Below are positions 48,576-57,572 of a DNA stretch of 64,000 bases, piece by piece. Numbering within the stretch: position 1 is the stretch's first letter; each line of letters starts with the position of its first letter. Both the position numbers and the translations under genes were made by a program. The DNA lies in assembly GCA_023451735.1 (NCBI GenBank), contig JAEXYH010000093.1, positions 62,001 through 126,000 on the forward strand, read 5' to 3'. The notes beneath the pieces were generated by a model, which worked only from the letters and a program-made list of their open reading frames with translations, did not search any database and was not told where the DNA came from. Source of the DNA: Pseudomonadota bacterium (GTDB taxonomy: Bacteria > Pseudomonadota > Alphaproteobacteria > Rhizobiales > Rhizobiaceae).

Positions 48576-50324
48576 TTAACGCCGTTGTGTGGTTTGCTTG
48601 ACGCGAAATCCATCCGTGTCGATCTGCGGGAGGGAAGGCGTGTCCTGCGCACCCGTCAGGCCGGAATATTGCGCGATCGGGCCAGCCCTGCCGATCAGGT
48701 GGCCTTGCAGATGCTGGCATTGCGCTTCTTCCAGAAATGCGCGCTGCTCTTCCGTCTCCACGCCCTCCGCCACGATCGGAATGTTCAGCCCGCGGCCGAG
48801 CCCGATGACGGCCCGCACGATCTCGTCGGCGCTGCTGTCGGATACCAGTTTGGAAGTAAAGGACTTGTCGATCTTGATCGTATCGAAAGGAAAGGCCTGC
48901 AGGTAGGAGAGCGAGGAATAACCGGTGCCGAAATCGTCCATGGCTATCCGGATGCCGAGTGCCTTCAACCCGCGCAGGATCTGCAGCGCCCTTGCGAAAT
49001 CATGCACCAGCACGCCCTCGGTCACTTCGAGCTCCAGCCGGTCCGCGGCAAGCCCCGTTTCCAGAAGCATCGTATGCACGTCGCCGACCAGGCTGTCCTG
49101 GCGGAACTGGATCGGCGAGATGTTGATGGCGATATTGAGGCGGTTCGGCCAGCTTGCGGCTTCCCGACCGGCCTCATTGAGCACCCAGCGGCCGATCTCG
49201 ACGATCTGGCCGCTCTCTTCCGCCAGCGGTATGAATTCATCGGGTGTGACCAGCCCGCGGCTGGGGTGATGCCAGCGCAAGAGCGCCTCGAAGCCAAAAA
49301 TATCGCCGGTGACCGACGCTTGCGGCTGGTAGTGCAGCATCAGTTCGCCGCGTTTGATCGCATGGCGCAGATCCTGCTGCAGCACGCGCCGGTCATGCAT
49401 GCGACGGTCCATGCGCGCGTTGAACGCGCAGAAGCGGCCGCGGCCTTCCGCCTTGGCCCGGTAAAGCGCAGCATCCGAATTGGCCAGCAGCGTTGCCGCA
49501 TCGGCCCCATCCTGCGGGAACATGGCAATGCCGATGCTGAGGCCGACGCGAAGTGAGCGTCCCTCCACCTCGATATCCTCGTCCATCACGCGTGTCAGCC
49601 GTTCGGCAAGCCGCGTCACGGTTTCCGGTTGGTCCTCGCCGGCACTGATCACGGTGAACTCGTCGCCGCCGAGACGCGCCGCAATATCGTCGGCATCAAG
49701 CACGCTTTTCAGTCGTCTGGCCAGTTCCGCCAGAACGATATCGCCAGCCGCGTGGCCGAAAAGGTCGTTGATGTCCTTGAACCGGTCGATATCGAAACTC
49801 ATCACGCCGAACTGCCGCCGCAAGACCCGGCTTTCCGCAATCAGATTGGCCAGTTCCGCGGCAAACCGCATCCGGTTCGGCAGGTCGGTGAGCGGGTCGT
49901 GATGGGCAAGATAGGAGACACGCTGCTCGGCCTTCACCCGCGCCGTGATGTCCTGCTGGGTGCTCAGTAGATATTTCCCGTCGAGCAGCACGTCCTGCAC
50001 GTCGATGATCTTGTCGCCGATCTCGACCTGCGTCTCGGACGAACCCTCTTCGCGAAGCTTGCGCTGCAGGCGCTGGAAATAGGCCATCGGGTCCTCTTTC
50101 CAGTCATCCATCCCGCCGCCGGCCACGACCTCTGCAAAGGTCTGATCCGGATCGCCCCATCGCCTGTCGAGGTCGTGCAGTTCCTGAAAGCATCTATTGG
50201 CATAGACCGGTCGACCATCCAATTCGAAGATCCCGACTGCGACAGGCAGATTGTCCATCGCTGCCATCACCGCTTCGAGCATCGCCTTGTCACTCGATGG
50301 GTTGTGCTTCTTTGCCGTCGCCAT
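48576..50324 (-). CDS. Composite GGDEF-EAL protein with PAS sensor
   Basis: 582 residues. PAS about 20-135 (AVGIFELDGRPVYANRCFQE), GGDEF from 140 (YLAHHDPLTDLPNRMRF) with GGDEF intact, EAL from about 310. The phosphodiesterase signature is complete: GFEALLRW, NISPIQF, ELEVTEG, MDDFGTGYSSLS, IKIDKSF, AEGVETEEQ. The I-site RxxD is absent (DADD before GGDEF), so no feedback inhibition. Either or both catalytic activities may operate on c-di-GMP; the EAL residues suggest hydrolysis. No membrane helices; likely a cytosolic redox- or ligand-sensing protein. Confidence 0.93.
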   Translation of the reverse strand: MATAKKHNPSSDKAMLEAVMAAMDNLPVAVGIFELDGRPVYANRCFQELHDLDRRWGDPDQTFAEVVAGGGMDDWKEDPMAYFQRLQRKLREEGSSETQVEIGDKIIDVQDVLLDGKYLLSTQQDITARVKAEQRVSYLAHHDPLTDLPNRMRFAAELANLIAESRVLRRQFGVMSFDIDRFKDINDLFGHAAGDIVLAELARRLKSVLDADDIAARLGGDEFTVISAGEDQPETVTRLAERLTRVMDEDIEVEGRSLRVGLSIGIAMFPQDGADAATLLANSDAALYRAKAEGRGRFCAFNARMDRRMHDRRVLQQDLRHAIKRGELMLHYQPQASVTGDIFGFEALLRWHHPSRGLVTPDEFIPLAEESGQIVEIGRWVLNEAGREAASWPNRLNIAINISPIQFRQDSLVGDVHTMLLETGLAADRLELEVTEGVLVHDFARALQILRGLKALGIRIAMDDFGTGYSSLSYLQAFPFDTIKIDKSFTSKLVSDSSADEIVRAVIGLGRGLNIPIVAEGVETEEQRAFLEEAQCQHLQGHLIGRAGPIAQYSGLTGAQDTPSLPQIDTDGFRVKQTTQRR

Positions 50325-50395
50325 GCCTTGCTCCCGTGGTCCGGTGAATTTGTAGGCCTGGCGACTTAAATATTAGATAATGTAAATATATCAAA

Positions 50396-51142
50396 TCATA
50401 CGAAACGTACGGCGGCCGTCCCGATGATGATCAGCGACACGGCGACCATCAGAGGTTTGACCGGCAGCTTCTTGACGATGAAGGCGCCGATCGGTGCGGC
50501 CAGTATACCGCCGAGGATCAGGCCAAGCGCGGAAGACAGTTCCGACCAGCCGAGCGCCAGGATGAAGGTCAGCGAGATGACGGTGGTGACGGCAAATTCG
50601 GTGAGATTGGTCGAGCCGATCACCTTCTTCGGTTCGTGGCCGCGGCCAAGCAGGGAACTGGTGACGATCGGTCCCCATCCGCCGCCGCCCATGGCGTCCA
50701 GCACGCCGCCGGCGCCGCCGACATAGGGCACGATCCAGTCATGCACGTCGCGCGGCCATTTCGGCCGGAAGGCTTTGTAGAGAATGTAGATGCCGATGAG
50801 GACCAGATAGGCCGAAACGAACGGCTCGATCGCCTCGCCGTCGATATTGGCAAGCAGGTAGGCGCCGATCGCACCGCCTACCATCCCGGCCGGTGCGAGC
50901 CTGAACACCAGCCGCCAGTCGACATTGCGGTGATAGAGATGCGACAGGCCCGAAGCGGCGGTCGTGAAACATTCGGTCACATGGGTCATCGCGCTTGCCA
51001 CCGCAGGCGGAATGCCGAACGCAAGCAGGCTGGTTGTGGTCAGGACGCCGAACGCCATGCCGAGCGCGCCATCGATGATCTGGGCAAAGAAACCGATCAT
51101 GACGAAGACCAGGAAGTCGGAGTTCAGGACGTCGAAAAACAT
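50396..51142 (-). CDS. TauE/SafE family sulfite exporter or anion permease
   Basis: 248-residue membrane protein with about eight helices, from ATG 51142 with AGGAT upstream. Begins with the family repeat SDFLVFVMIGFFAQIIDGAL, GMAFGVLTTTSLLAFG and GGAIGAYLLANIDGEAI; the second half repeats (GGAGGVLDAMGGGGWGPIVT). TauE/SafE proteins export sulfite or sulfoacetate, or carry other small anions. No sulfur metabolism gene is nearby. 36 extra upstream codons in the open frame look non-coding. Confidence 0.9.
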   Translation of the reverse strand: MFFDVLNSDFLVFVMIGFFAQIIDGALGMAFGVLTTTSLLAFGIPPAVASAMTHVTECFTTAASGLSHLYHRNVDWRLVFRLAPAGMVGGAIGAYLLANIDGEAIEPFVSAYLVLIGIYILYKAFRPKWPRDVHDWIVPYVGGAGGVLDAMGGGGWGPIVTSSLLGRGHEPKKVIGSTNLTEFAVTTVISLTFILALGWSELSSALGLILGGILAAPIGAFIVKKLPVKPLMVAVSLIIIGTAAVRFV

Positions 51143-51214
51143 GCGGGCATCCTTTTCTGCTTCGGCGAAATTCAACACGCGCCGCGCAGGAAAGGTTCCC
51201 GGAAAGAGATGGGG

Positions 51215-51886
51215 TCAGACTGCCGCGGATACCGGTTCCGTCAGCGGTGCCTGGTTCAGGAAGTCCGGCAGTGTTTCGCCCACCGTGCCGCTCTTTTGGG
51301 CTTGAACCCTCTCTTCCAGTCGCTCGAAGGCGGCCACGCCGCGCGAACCGATCAGCACGGCGGCGCGCCGGATCGAAATCAGCACCATCATCAGATCGTC
51401 GATCGTCAGATCCGGCCGCGGCGTGGAGCGATGCTGGCGATCGGCGAGGCGAAACGCCTCTTCGGCAAGCGTCGTGAAAATCCGGTCGGTGGTCGGTACC
51501 CGGCTCCCCTGATCGTCAACCGCGCGCCAAATGGGGGCGCTGTTGTCCAGCCTGTAACCGGTAATGCTGCGGAAGAGCACAAGGTCGTTGAGGGAATAAG
51601 CGCTTTTGGGGATGGTGGAAACGGAAGGTGAGGGGCTAGGCATGGGCGAGGGAACCTCGCTCGGTTCGGCGATCATCCCGGTGGTTTCATGGGCAAACAG
51701 GTTGATTGAGGATAGATCCGCGACCGGGGGAAGCGCCGATGCCTCCTCGCCCTCCGGACTGTCCGTCTGCTTGGAGGTTCGGTCTTTTCCCGCCATGGCC
51801 TGAAGGATGTGGTGATCGGTGTCGCGCAACAGAAATTGCGGGACTGCTGGAATATCGGTGCTGCTCACAATTCTCTCGTCGGTCAA
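51215..51886 (-). CDS. Hypothetical protein with Pro/Ser-rich linker
   Basis: Up to 223 residues from TTG 51886; GTG 51868 is equally possible. An N-terminal acidic/low-complexity region includes PSEVPSPMPSPSPSVS, and the C-terminal half (about 100-223) is predicted compact and helical (TLAEEAFRLADRQHRSTP, DLMMVLISIRRAAVLIGSRG). No signal peptide or membrane helix. Not recognised. The linker suggests a two-domain or anchored protein; nothing in the context assigns a role. Confidence 0.6.
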   Translation of the reverse strand: MTDERIVSSTDIPAVPQFLLRDTDHHILQAMAGKDRTSKQTDSPEGEEASALPPVADLSSINLFAHETTGMIAEPSEVPSPMPSPSPSVSTIPKSAYSLNDLVLFRSITGYRLDNSAPIWRAVDDQGSRVPTTDRIFTTLAEEAFRLADRQHRSTPRPDLTIDDLMMVLISIRRAAVLIGSRGVAAFERLEERVQAQKSGTVGETLPDFLNQAPLTEPVSAAV

Positions 51887-51982
51887 GATTGAAACTACAA
51901 AGACAATTCAGACTATGCCCGACGATACTTCGGCAATCCTGCGCGAAGCTGATTGATGATCGCGTTTTTTGAGGTTGATCGG

Positions 51983-52306
51983 CTACGGCTTCACGGAAAG
52001 CTTGTCGGCACCGATCTCGCCGCCGATTTCAGCTGTTTTCTTCTGCTTGTCATAGACGCAGATGGTGCTGATCGTCACCTTTGCGCCGACGGCTTTGCCG
52101 GTCACGACCGCCATGCCGTAATGCTCGCTGCCAAAGGGATCGACCACCGTCTTGCCCTTTTCGATCAATCCCTTGGCAGCCCTGACGCAGGCCTTGGAAA
52201 CATCGGTCTGGAATTTTCCCCAGGCGTCGCCGGAGGATGCATGAGCGGCAGCGCCAGTCATCAGAACGGTGCAGGTGGCTACAAAAAGCGTTGTCGTGCA
52301 TTTCAT
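51983..52306 (-). CDS. Small exported hypothetical protein
   Basis: 107 residues from ATG 52306. A Sec signal peptide (MKCTTTLFVATCTVLMTGAAAHAS), then a soluble domain with two cysteines (VSKACVRAAKGLIEKGKTVV, STICVYDKQKKTAEI) and charged residues, likely periplasmic with a disulfide. The open frame continues upstream to 52591 but those residues overlap the divergent sodB region and have no signal. No homolog recognised. Confidence 0.7.
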   Translation of the reverse strand: MKCTTTLFVATCTVLMTGAAAHASSGDAWGKFQTDVSKACVRAAKGLIEKGKTVVDPFGSEHYGMAVVTGKAVGAKVTISTICVYDKQKKTAEIGGEIGADKLSVKP

Positions 52307-52569
52307 CGAATCAGATCTTCCTTGGGGATTGTTTCCGTGCCACGGTTTGGAGGCCGTCCTGTGACACAATGAGAAAATTCTGCATTTGCTGACAGTTCCG
52401 AACGCCACAGGAACGATGTTCCACGGCAAGGCATTCCCAAGCAAAGCTACTGCGCTGCATCTTTGATTTTTGCCATAATTTTGGCCTTGAGGGCGTTGCC
52501 TCTTGCCGAGTCCGCTCCTATGTTCCCGCACGACGATTACCCAAGGTTTTGCCGAAAAGGAGTAGACCA

Positions 52570-53172
52570 ATGGCCTTCGAACTTCCCGCACTTCCCTACG
52601 ATTACGAAGCTCTTGCCCCCTTCATGTCGAAGGAAACGCTCGAGTACCACCACGACAAGCACCACAAGGCCTATGTCGATAACGGCAACAAGCTGGCGGC
52701 CGAAGCCGGTCTGGCGGATCTGTCGGTCGAAGAAGTCGTCAAGAAGTCCTTTGGCACCAACCAGGGTCTCTTCAACAACGCTGCCCAGCACTACAACCAC
52801 ATCCATTTCTGGAAGTGGATGAAGAAGGACGGCGGCGGCAACAAGCTGCCCGGCAAGCTGCAGGCTGCGATCGACAGCGACCTCGGCGGCTACGACAAGT
52901 TCAAGGCCGATTTCATCGCGGCCGGCACCACCCAGTTCGGCTCCGGCTGGGCATGGCTTTCGGTCAAGGATGGCAAGCTCGCCATCTCGAAAACCCCGAA
53001 TGGTGAAAACCCGCTCGTTCACGGCGCTTCCCCGATCCTCGGCGTCGATGTATGGGAACACTCCTATTACATCGACTACCGCAACGCCCGTCCGAAGTAT
53101 CTCGAAGCCTTCGTCGACAGCCTGATCAACTGGGATTACGTGCTCGAAATGTACGAAGCCGCTTCCAAGTAA
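52570..53172 (+). CDS. sodB: Iron/manganese superoxide dismutase
   Basis: Converts superoxide to hydrogen peroxide and oxygen. 200 residues from ATG 52570, AAAAGGAG ribosome site. Metal ligands are all present: His (EYHHDKHHKAYVDNG), His (AAQHYNHIHFWKWMK), Asp and His (ILGVDVWEHSYYIDYRNARP). Gln in GTTQFGSGWAWL is Fe-type-like, consistent with a cambialistic or Fe enzyme. Cytosolic dimer. Single gene ending at a strong terminator; the region upstream may be iron-regulated but no Fur box was evident. Confidence 0.97.
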   Translation: MAFELPALPYDYEALAPFMSKETLEYHHDKHHKAYVDNGNKLAAEAGLADLSVEEVVKKSFGTNQGLFNNAAQHYNHIHFWKWMKKDGGGNKLPGKLQAAIDSDLGGYDKFKADFIAAGTTQFGSGWAWLSVKDGKLAISKTPNGENPLVHGASPILGVDVWEHSYYIDYRNARPKYLEAFVDSLINWDYVLEMYEAASK

Positions 53173-53197
53173 GCTTTGGCCTTTCAATGATAAAAAG

Positions 53198-53232
53198 AAC
53201 ACCCGGCGCCTCGCGGTACCGGGTGTTTTTTA
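53198..53232. terminator. Terminator after sodB
   Basis: AACACCCGG (53198-53206) pairs with CCGGGTGTT (53219-53227) across a 12-nt loop, followed by a T-run. It lies before the convergent L,D-transpeptidase gene and may serve both. Confidence 0.88.
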
Positions 53233-53260
53233 TTGCCTTGGAAGAAATTGACCGGACCGT

Positions 53261-53947
53261 TTAAACGGCTTGCGGCACAAAGGCGTCGCTCGGAGCGTCC
53301 TGCAGCACGACGACGCGGGTGCCGTCCGGAACGCGCCCGTAAAGGTCGACGATATCCTGGTTGAGCAGGCGAATGCAGCCGCTCGAAACCGCTCTTCCGA
53401 TCGTCCAGTCCTCGGTCGTGCCGTGTATCCGGTAAAGCGTGTCACGGCCGTCCTTGAACAGATAGAGCGCGCGGGGCCCGAGCGGATTGAGCACGCCAGG
53501 CTCCATGCCGGCCGCCAGCGGACCGTACCGTTCCGGCTCGCGGGCAATCATGTCCTGCGTCGGCGTCCAGCGCGGCCACTGGCGCTTATATTGCACCGTG
53601 CCGGCGCCTTCGAATTCAAGTCCGGCCTTGCCGACGCCGATGCCGTAGCGCATGGCGCGACCGTTTTCCTGGACCAGGTAGAGGAACCGGCTTTGGGTGT
53701 CGACGACGATCGTGCCCGGCCGCTCCTGCGTCGGATAAGCGACTTCCTGCCGATAGAAGCGGGGATCGACCCGCTTCAGATCCGCAGCCTTGATCGGGAA
53801 CTGTTCGCCCTCGATAGCGGCATACATCGCCACGTAATGGGGAGACATGTAAGGCTTCACGGCAACCGGCTGCGGCACCGAAGTCGCGCATCCTGTGGCA
53901 AGCAAAGGGGTTGCGATGAGAAAGCTTCGGCGGGTGATTGCTGGCAA
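53261..53947 (-). CDS. L,D-transpeptidase lipoprotein (YkuD domain), copy 3
   Basis: 228 residues. N-terminus MPAITRRSFLIATPLLATGC combines a Tat RR motif with a lipobox Cys at 20. YkuD domain about 75-215: PGTIVVDTQSRFLYLVQENG, LNPLGPRALYLFKDGRDTLY, then the active site HGTTEDWTIGRAVSSGCIRL with His and Cys. Paralog of copies 1 and 2 (15968, 16998), about 36 kb away. Carries out cell-wall 3-3 crosslinking. Convergent with sodB; no neighbour of the same pathway. Confidence 0.93.
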   Translation of the reverse strand: MPAITRRSFLIATPLLATGCATSVPQPVAVKPYMSPHYVAMYAAIEGEQFPIKAADLKRVDPRFYRQEVAYPTQERPGTIVVDTQSRFLYLVQENGRAMRYGIGVGKAGLEFEGAGTVQYKRQWPRWTPTQDMIAREPERYGPLAAGMEPGVLNPLGPRALYLFKDGRDTLYRIHGTTEDWTIGRAVSSGCIRLLNQDIVDLYGRVPDGTRVVVLQDAPSDAFVPQAV

Positions 53948-54144
53948 ATCGATATTCCGGGATCATGAAGGGATAGGGGCGCGGTCGAATCACGCGCGCA
54001 CACAGTTCTCTCTGATAACGCCAAGCGCGTGTAGAGTGGATCACAATGCGGCCGGTTATGTTCACGTCGTCTTTATCGCAAGTGGTGAAGCGATGGAACG
54101 GAACTCGTCACACCCCTGTCACAGATCGGGCCTAACTGCGCGCC

Positions 54145-54987
54145 ATGTCTTCGCAAAACCCTCTCCTCCGCTTCGGTGTCATCGCCGATCCCCAATATGC
54201 CGATGTTGAGCCGAGGCTGGAATATGACCGGTTCTATCGCAACAGCCCGGGAAAACTGACAGATGCGATCAAGACGCTGAATGGCGAGGATCTCGCCTTC
54301 GTCGTGACGCTTGGCGATCTCATCGACCGCGATTGGGAGAGTTTTGACAACATTCTTCCCGTCTATGACGCGCTTCGCCACGAGAACATACTTCTCCCCG
54401 GCAATCACGATTTTGCCGTTGCGCCTGAGCGGCTGGGCGAGGTTCATGCCCGTCTCGGCATGCCGGCGCCCTTTCACGATTTTGCCCGTGGCGGCATCCG
54501 CTTCGTGGTGATCGACGGCAACGAGGTGAGCCTGTTCTCCACCCCGGAGGGAGACGAACGCCATGGCCAGGCACGTCGGCGTCTCCATGCGCTGGAGGAA
54601 CAGGGCGCCATCAATGCCATGCCCTGGAACGGCGGTATCGGCGAGGAGCAGTTCGTCTGGCTTGAGCAGGTGCTTGCCGATGCGCGCGAACGCGGCGAGA
54701 CGGCCATCGTCATGGGGCACTATCCGCTTTATCCTCAAAACCAGCACAATCTCTGGGGCAGCGAGCGCCTGATCGAGTTGTTCGAGCGTTCCGGCAATGT
54801 CATCGCCTATCTGAACGGCCACAACCATGTCGGCAATCTGGGGCAGTTCGGTTCCACCTGGTATGTGAATTTCAAGGGCATGGTGGACACGGAGACGGAA
54901 AACACCTTCGCCGTCGTGGAGATCTACAGGGACCGTATCGAGATCATCGGTTACGGCCGCGAGGAAAGCCGCAGCCTTCCGCTCTGA
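54145..54987 (+). CDS. ADPRibase-Mn-like metallophosphoesterase
   Basis: 280 residues. The family-specific first motif is FGVIADPQYAD (Asp followed by Gln instead of the usual DxH), then GDLIDRDWESF, GNHDFAVAPERLG, MGHYPLYPQNQH and NGHNHVGN. This pattern is that of Mn2+-dependent ADP-ribose/CDP-alcohol diphosphatases, described in animals, plants and some bacteria. Probably cleaves ADP-ribose, CDP-choline or similar. Cytosolic; no signal peptide. Starts 197 bp divergent from copy 3 of the L,D-transpeptidase. Confidence 0.85.
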   Translation: MSSQNPLLRFGVIADPQYADVEPRLEYDRFYRNSPGKLTDAIKTLNGEDLAFVVTLGDLIDRDWESFDNILPVYDALRHENILLPGNHDFAVAPERLGEVHARLGMPAPFHDFARGGIRFVVIDGNEVSLFSTPEGDERHGQARRRLHALEEQGAINAMPWNGGIGEEQFVWLEQVLADARERGETAIVMGHYPLYPQNQHNLWGSERLIELFERSGNVIAYLNGHNHVGNLGQFGSTWYVNFKGMVDTETENTFAVVEIYRDRIEIIGYGREESRSLPL

Positions 54988-55251
54988 GTGGATCGGAATG
55001 CAATCCCAGGGTGAGGCAAAGCGCCGCTCTGTGCCTTGTCTCACATGGCGCGATCCTGCCGATATAATCGTTTAAAATTGAGCATAATCAACCAGATAAT
55101 GTCGTAATGCCGCAGTTTTTCCTGCTGTTTCTAAAATAACAATATGCAACTTTCGCAGACTGTCTGCGACCTTCTGCACCCTTGGCATTTGCCACCTCCG
55201 ACTGTTCCCTCGATCCCATAAACTCTGGGCAAAAAGGGAAGGCACAAACGG

Positions 55252-55842
55252 ATGGCCAGCACCATAGACACCGGGCACGTGCCCCGATCGACCTCGCGCA
55301 ATTTCAGCGCCACCTCCAAGTGTCTTCACTGGCTGATGGCGATCATCATCGTGGTCGCCTGGGGTGTCGGTTATTACGGCGGCGCCATGCTGCATTACGG
55401 CGTCAGCGATGGCGAGACGGCGCAGAAGATCTGGGCGATCACGCTGCACAAGTCGATCGCCACCACGACGCTTTTCCTTATCGTTGGACGCATCATCTGG
55501 CGCGCCTATAACCGCCCGCCGGAACTCACCGACATGCCGGCCATCATGAAGACGGCCACGCATCTGGGCCATTTCGCCCTGTATTTCCTGATGGTTGCCG
55601 TGCCGCTTTCCGGCTGGTGGAACAGTTCGTCGGCCGGGTATCCGATCTCGGTTGCCGGCCTTTTCACCATTCCCGGCCTCGGCGGCAAGAACCCGGAACT
55701 GACGCCCTATCTCGTCTCGGCGCATTTCTACCTGTCATGGGCACTGGCTCTGGTCGTCGCCGGTCATGCGGCTTTCGCGCTGAAGCATCATTTCATTGAC
55801 AAGGACGAGACGCTGACGGCCATGCTGCCGAAAAAGGACTAA
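55252..55842 (+). CDS. Cytochrome b561-type membrane protein
   Basis: 196 residues with four membrane helices. Heme-ligand histidines are expected in CLHWLMAIIIVVAWGV, ITLHKSIATTTLFLIVGRII, LGHFALYFLMVAVPLSGWW and AHFYLSWALALVVAGHAAFA, the CybB/cytochrome b561 pattern. Probably a quinone-linked di-heme electron carrier. A hairpin-containing repeat follows its end. Not obviously co-transcribed with any cytochrome c gene, although two c-type cytochromes lie 2 kb downstream. Confidence 0.9.
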   Translation: MASTIDTGHVPRSTSRNFSATSKCLHWLMAIIIVVAWGVGYYGGAMLHYGVSDGETAQKIWAITLHKSIATTTLFLIVGRIIWRAYNRPPELTDMPAIMKTATHLGHFALYFLMVAVPLSGWWNSSSAGYPISVAGLFTIPGLGGKNPELTPYLVSAHFYLSWALALVVAGHAAFALKHHFIDKDETLTAMLPKKD

Positions 55843-55860
55843 AACAAATCCAGCAAAAGT

Positions 55861-55886
55861 GGACGCCGGTTTTGCGTCCGGAATTG
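55861..55886. repeat. Short rhizobial-type intergenic repeat core (copy 2) with hairpin
   Basis: GGACGC-CGGTTTT-GCGTCC (55861-55879) is a 6-bp hairpin just after the cytochrome b gene, and TGCGTCCGGAATTG matches the copy at 6166. It may double as terminator. Confidence 0.5.
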
Positions 55887-55950
55887 CTTTGAAAGAGTAA
55901 TGCGGCGCCGGATGTGTGAGAGGTGCGAAAGCGCCCCGCTTATCCGGATA

Positions 55951-56640
55951 TCAGGCGATCGGTCGCTGCCACCCGTCAATCCAGACCTGGCGCAACCGGT
56001 CGCCTTGCCCCGGAAAGAAATCTTCCACGGCATCACAATGCTCGACGCGATCCGCACGAAAATTGCGGATCGCGTCGCGCAATTCGCACCACGCAACGAT
56101 ATTGGCCGTCTGTGAATAATAGATCAGCGCGATAGGGCGGATCGTCCGCTCCGTCGCATTGCCCCATTCGTCGCGGTAATCGATGGATAGCTTCTGCTCG
56201 TCGCGGATCGCGCGCCGCACCAGCGCCAGATCCACCGCATCCGGCACGGGTGCGATGGTGCCCCAGGCATGCAGTGCTTTGGTCGAGAATGTCTGGCTGA
56301 GCGGCGTCGGAACGACCGCGGCGATCTTGCGGTTCACCTGCTTGGCGGCGCGTCTCAGCTCCGTGTCGCCGGTCCTTTCCAGAAGCGCCAGCGCCAGCAC
56401 GATCGCTTCCGTTTCCTCGATCGACAGCATCAGCGGCGGCAGCGTGAAGCCGGGCCTCAGGATATAGCCCAGACCCCGTTCCCCCTCGATCGGGACCCGC
56501 ATCGCCTGGAGCGCTGCAATATCCCGATAGATCGACCGCATGGTCACTTCCAGCTGCGCTGCAATCTCCGCAGCTGTCACCGGCCTTCTCGCCAGTCTCA
56601 GGATCTGGATGATCTCGAACAGACGCGATGCCTTGCGCAT
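55951..56640 (-). CDS. YafY-type (HTH_11/WYL) transcriptional regulator
   Basis: 229 residues from ATG 56640 (GGAG upstream). N-terminal HTH_11 (RLFEIIQILRLARRPVTAAE, then QLEVTMRSIYRDIAALQAM) and a C-terminal WYL domain with 'SIDYRDEWGNATERTIRPIA' and 'YYSQTANIVAWCELR', where a ligand or nucleic acid may bind. Divergent from the LysE exporter at 56772 and facing a strong inverted repeat, so it very likely controls that exporter. Its effector is unknown. Confidence 0.92.
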   Translation of the reverse strand: MRKASRLFEIIQILRLARRPVTAAEIAAQLEVTMRSIYRDIAALQAMRVPIEGERGLGYILRPGFTLPPLMLSIEETEAIVLALALLERTGDTELRRAAKQVNRKIAAVVPTPLSQTFSTKALHAWGTIAPVPDAVDLALVRRAIRDEQKLSIDYRDEWGNATERTIRPIALIYYSQTANIVAWCELRDAIRNFRADRVEHCDAVEDFFPGQGDRLRQVWIDGWQRPIA

Positions 56641-56663
56641 GACATTTCTCCATCTCCACCTAC

Positions 56664-56689
56664 ACAACTGACAGAACGCTGTCAGTTGT
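56664..56689. promoter_or_regulatory. Strong inverted-repeat operator for YafY-type regulator
   Basis: ACAACTGACAG-AACG-CTGTCAGTTGT is perfect over 11-bp arms, 23 bp upstream of the regulator ATG. A third copy of the half-site, ACAACTGACA, lies at 56763-56772, ending on the A of the exporter's ATG. Confidence 0.85.
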
Positions 56690-56771
56690 CCTGTTTTATA
56701 GCGCAACGTACCGGCCTGAAAAACAAGGGAAACCGGTTATCGGCTGACAACGGGATGGTACGACAACTGAC

Positions 56772-57410
56772 ATGACCTACGCAGAAAATCTCTGGCTCTT
56801 CTTCACTCTTCTATTCGGCATCATCATCCTTCCTGGCATGGACATGATGTTCGTGCTGGCCAATGCATTGACCCGTGGCCGCGCGGCGGGGCTGGCTGCC
56901 ACGGCGGGCATGGTGCTTGGTGGTCTGGTGCATTCGGCCTATGGTGCGCTCGGCGTCGGCCTGCTGGCGAAACTCCTGCCCGTCCTCTTCACGCCGCTCA
57001 TGGTAGCCGGCGCGCTTTATATGGCCTGGATCGGGCTCACGCTGATTAAAAGCGCGATCGTGGTCGATGATGTCGGCCATGCGGATACGACAAGCAATTG
57101 GCAAGCCTTTCGTCGCGGCGCCATCACCTGCCTCATCAACCCGAAGGCCTATATGTTCATGCTGGCCGTTTACCCGCAGTTCCTGAGGCCCGAATTCGGC
57201 CCGCTTGCGCCGCAGGCCGTCATCATGGGAGCGATGACGGCGGCCACCCAGTTTGCCGTCTATGGCACCATTGCCGTGGCCGCCGCCAGGGCAAGCGGCA
57301 TGCTTGTCGGTAACCGCTCGGGCACCATCTGGATCGGGCGCTGCTGCGGGATGATACTGCTTGCCATCGCCGTACTCACGCTCTGGGAGGCATTCAGTCG
57401 GCACATGTAA
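56772..57410 (+). CDS. LysE/RhtB-family exporter, copy 2
   Basis: 212-residue membrane exporter with six predicted helices. The N-terminus has the LysE signature LFGIIILPGMDMMFVLANAL, and the conserved NPKAYMFMLAVYPQFLRPEF lies midway. Probably exports an amino acid or small metabolite. A half-site of the regulator's inverted repeat overlaps the start codon, so transcription is likely repressed by the divergent YafY-type protein. No close similarity to copy 1 at 24227. Confidence 0.9.
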   Translation: MTYAENLWLFFTLLFGIIILPGMDMMFVLANALTRGRAAGLAATAGMVLGGLVHSAYGALGVGLLAKLLPVLFTPLMVAGALYMAWIGLTLIKSAIVVDDVGHADTTSNWQAFRRGAITCLINPKAYMFMLAVYPQFLRPEFGPLAPQAVIMGAMTAATQFAVYGTIAVAAARASGMLVGNRSGTIWIGRCCGMILLAIAVLTLWEAFSRHM

Positions 57411-57572
57411 TCTGTCTGTCACTGTGCTTTATTTGTGAACGCTGTGTTCAATGGAAGCCTGTGGTATTTTACATTCCTGACAGGAACGTGATTTCTTTCA
57501 AGCGGATGAGCCGGTCCAATATCCGCCACGTAGATCGTCGGCTGGGCTGGCCACGCAACGAGGAGAATTTGC

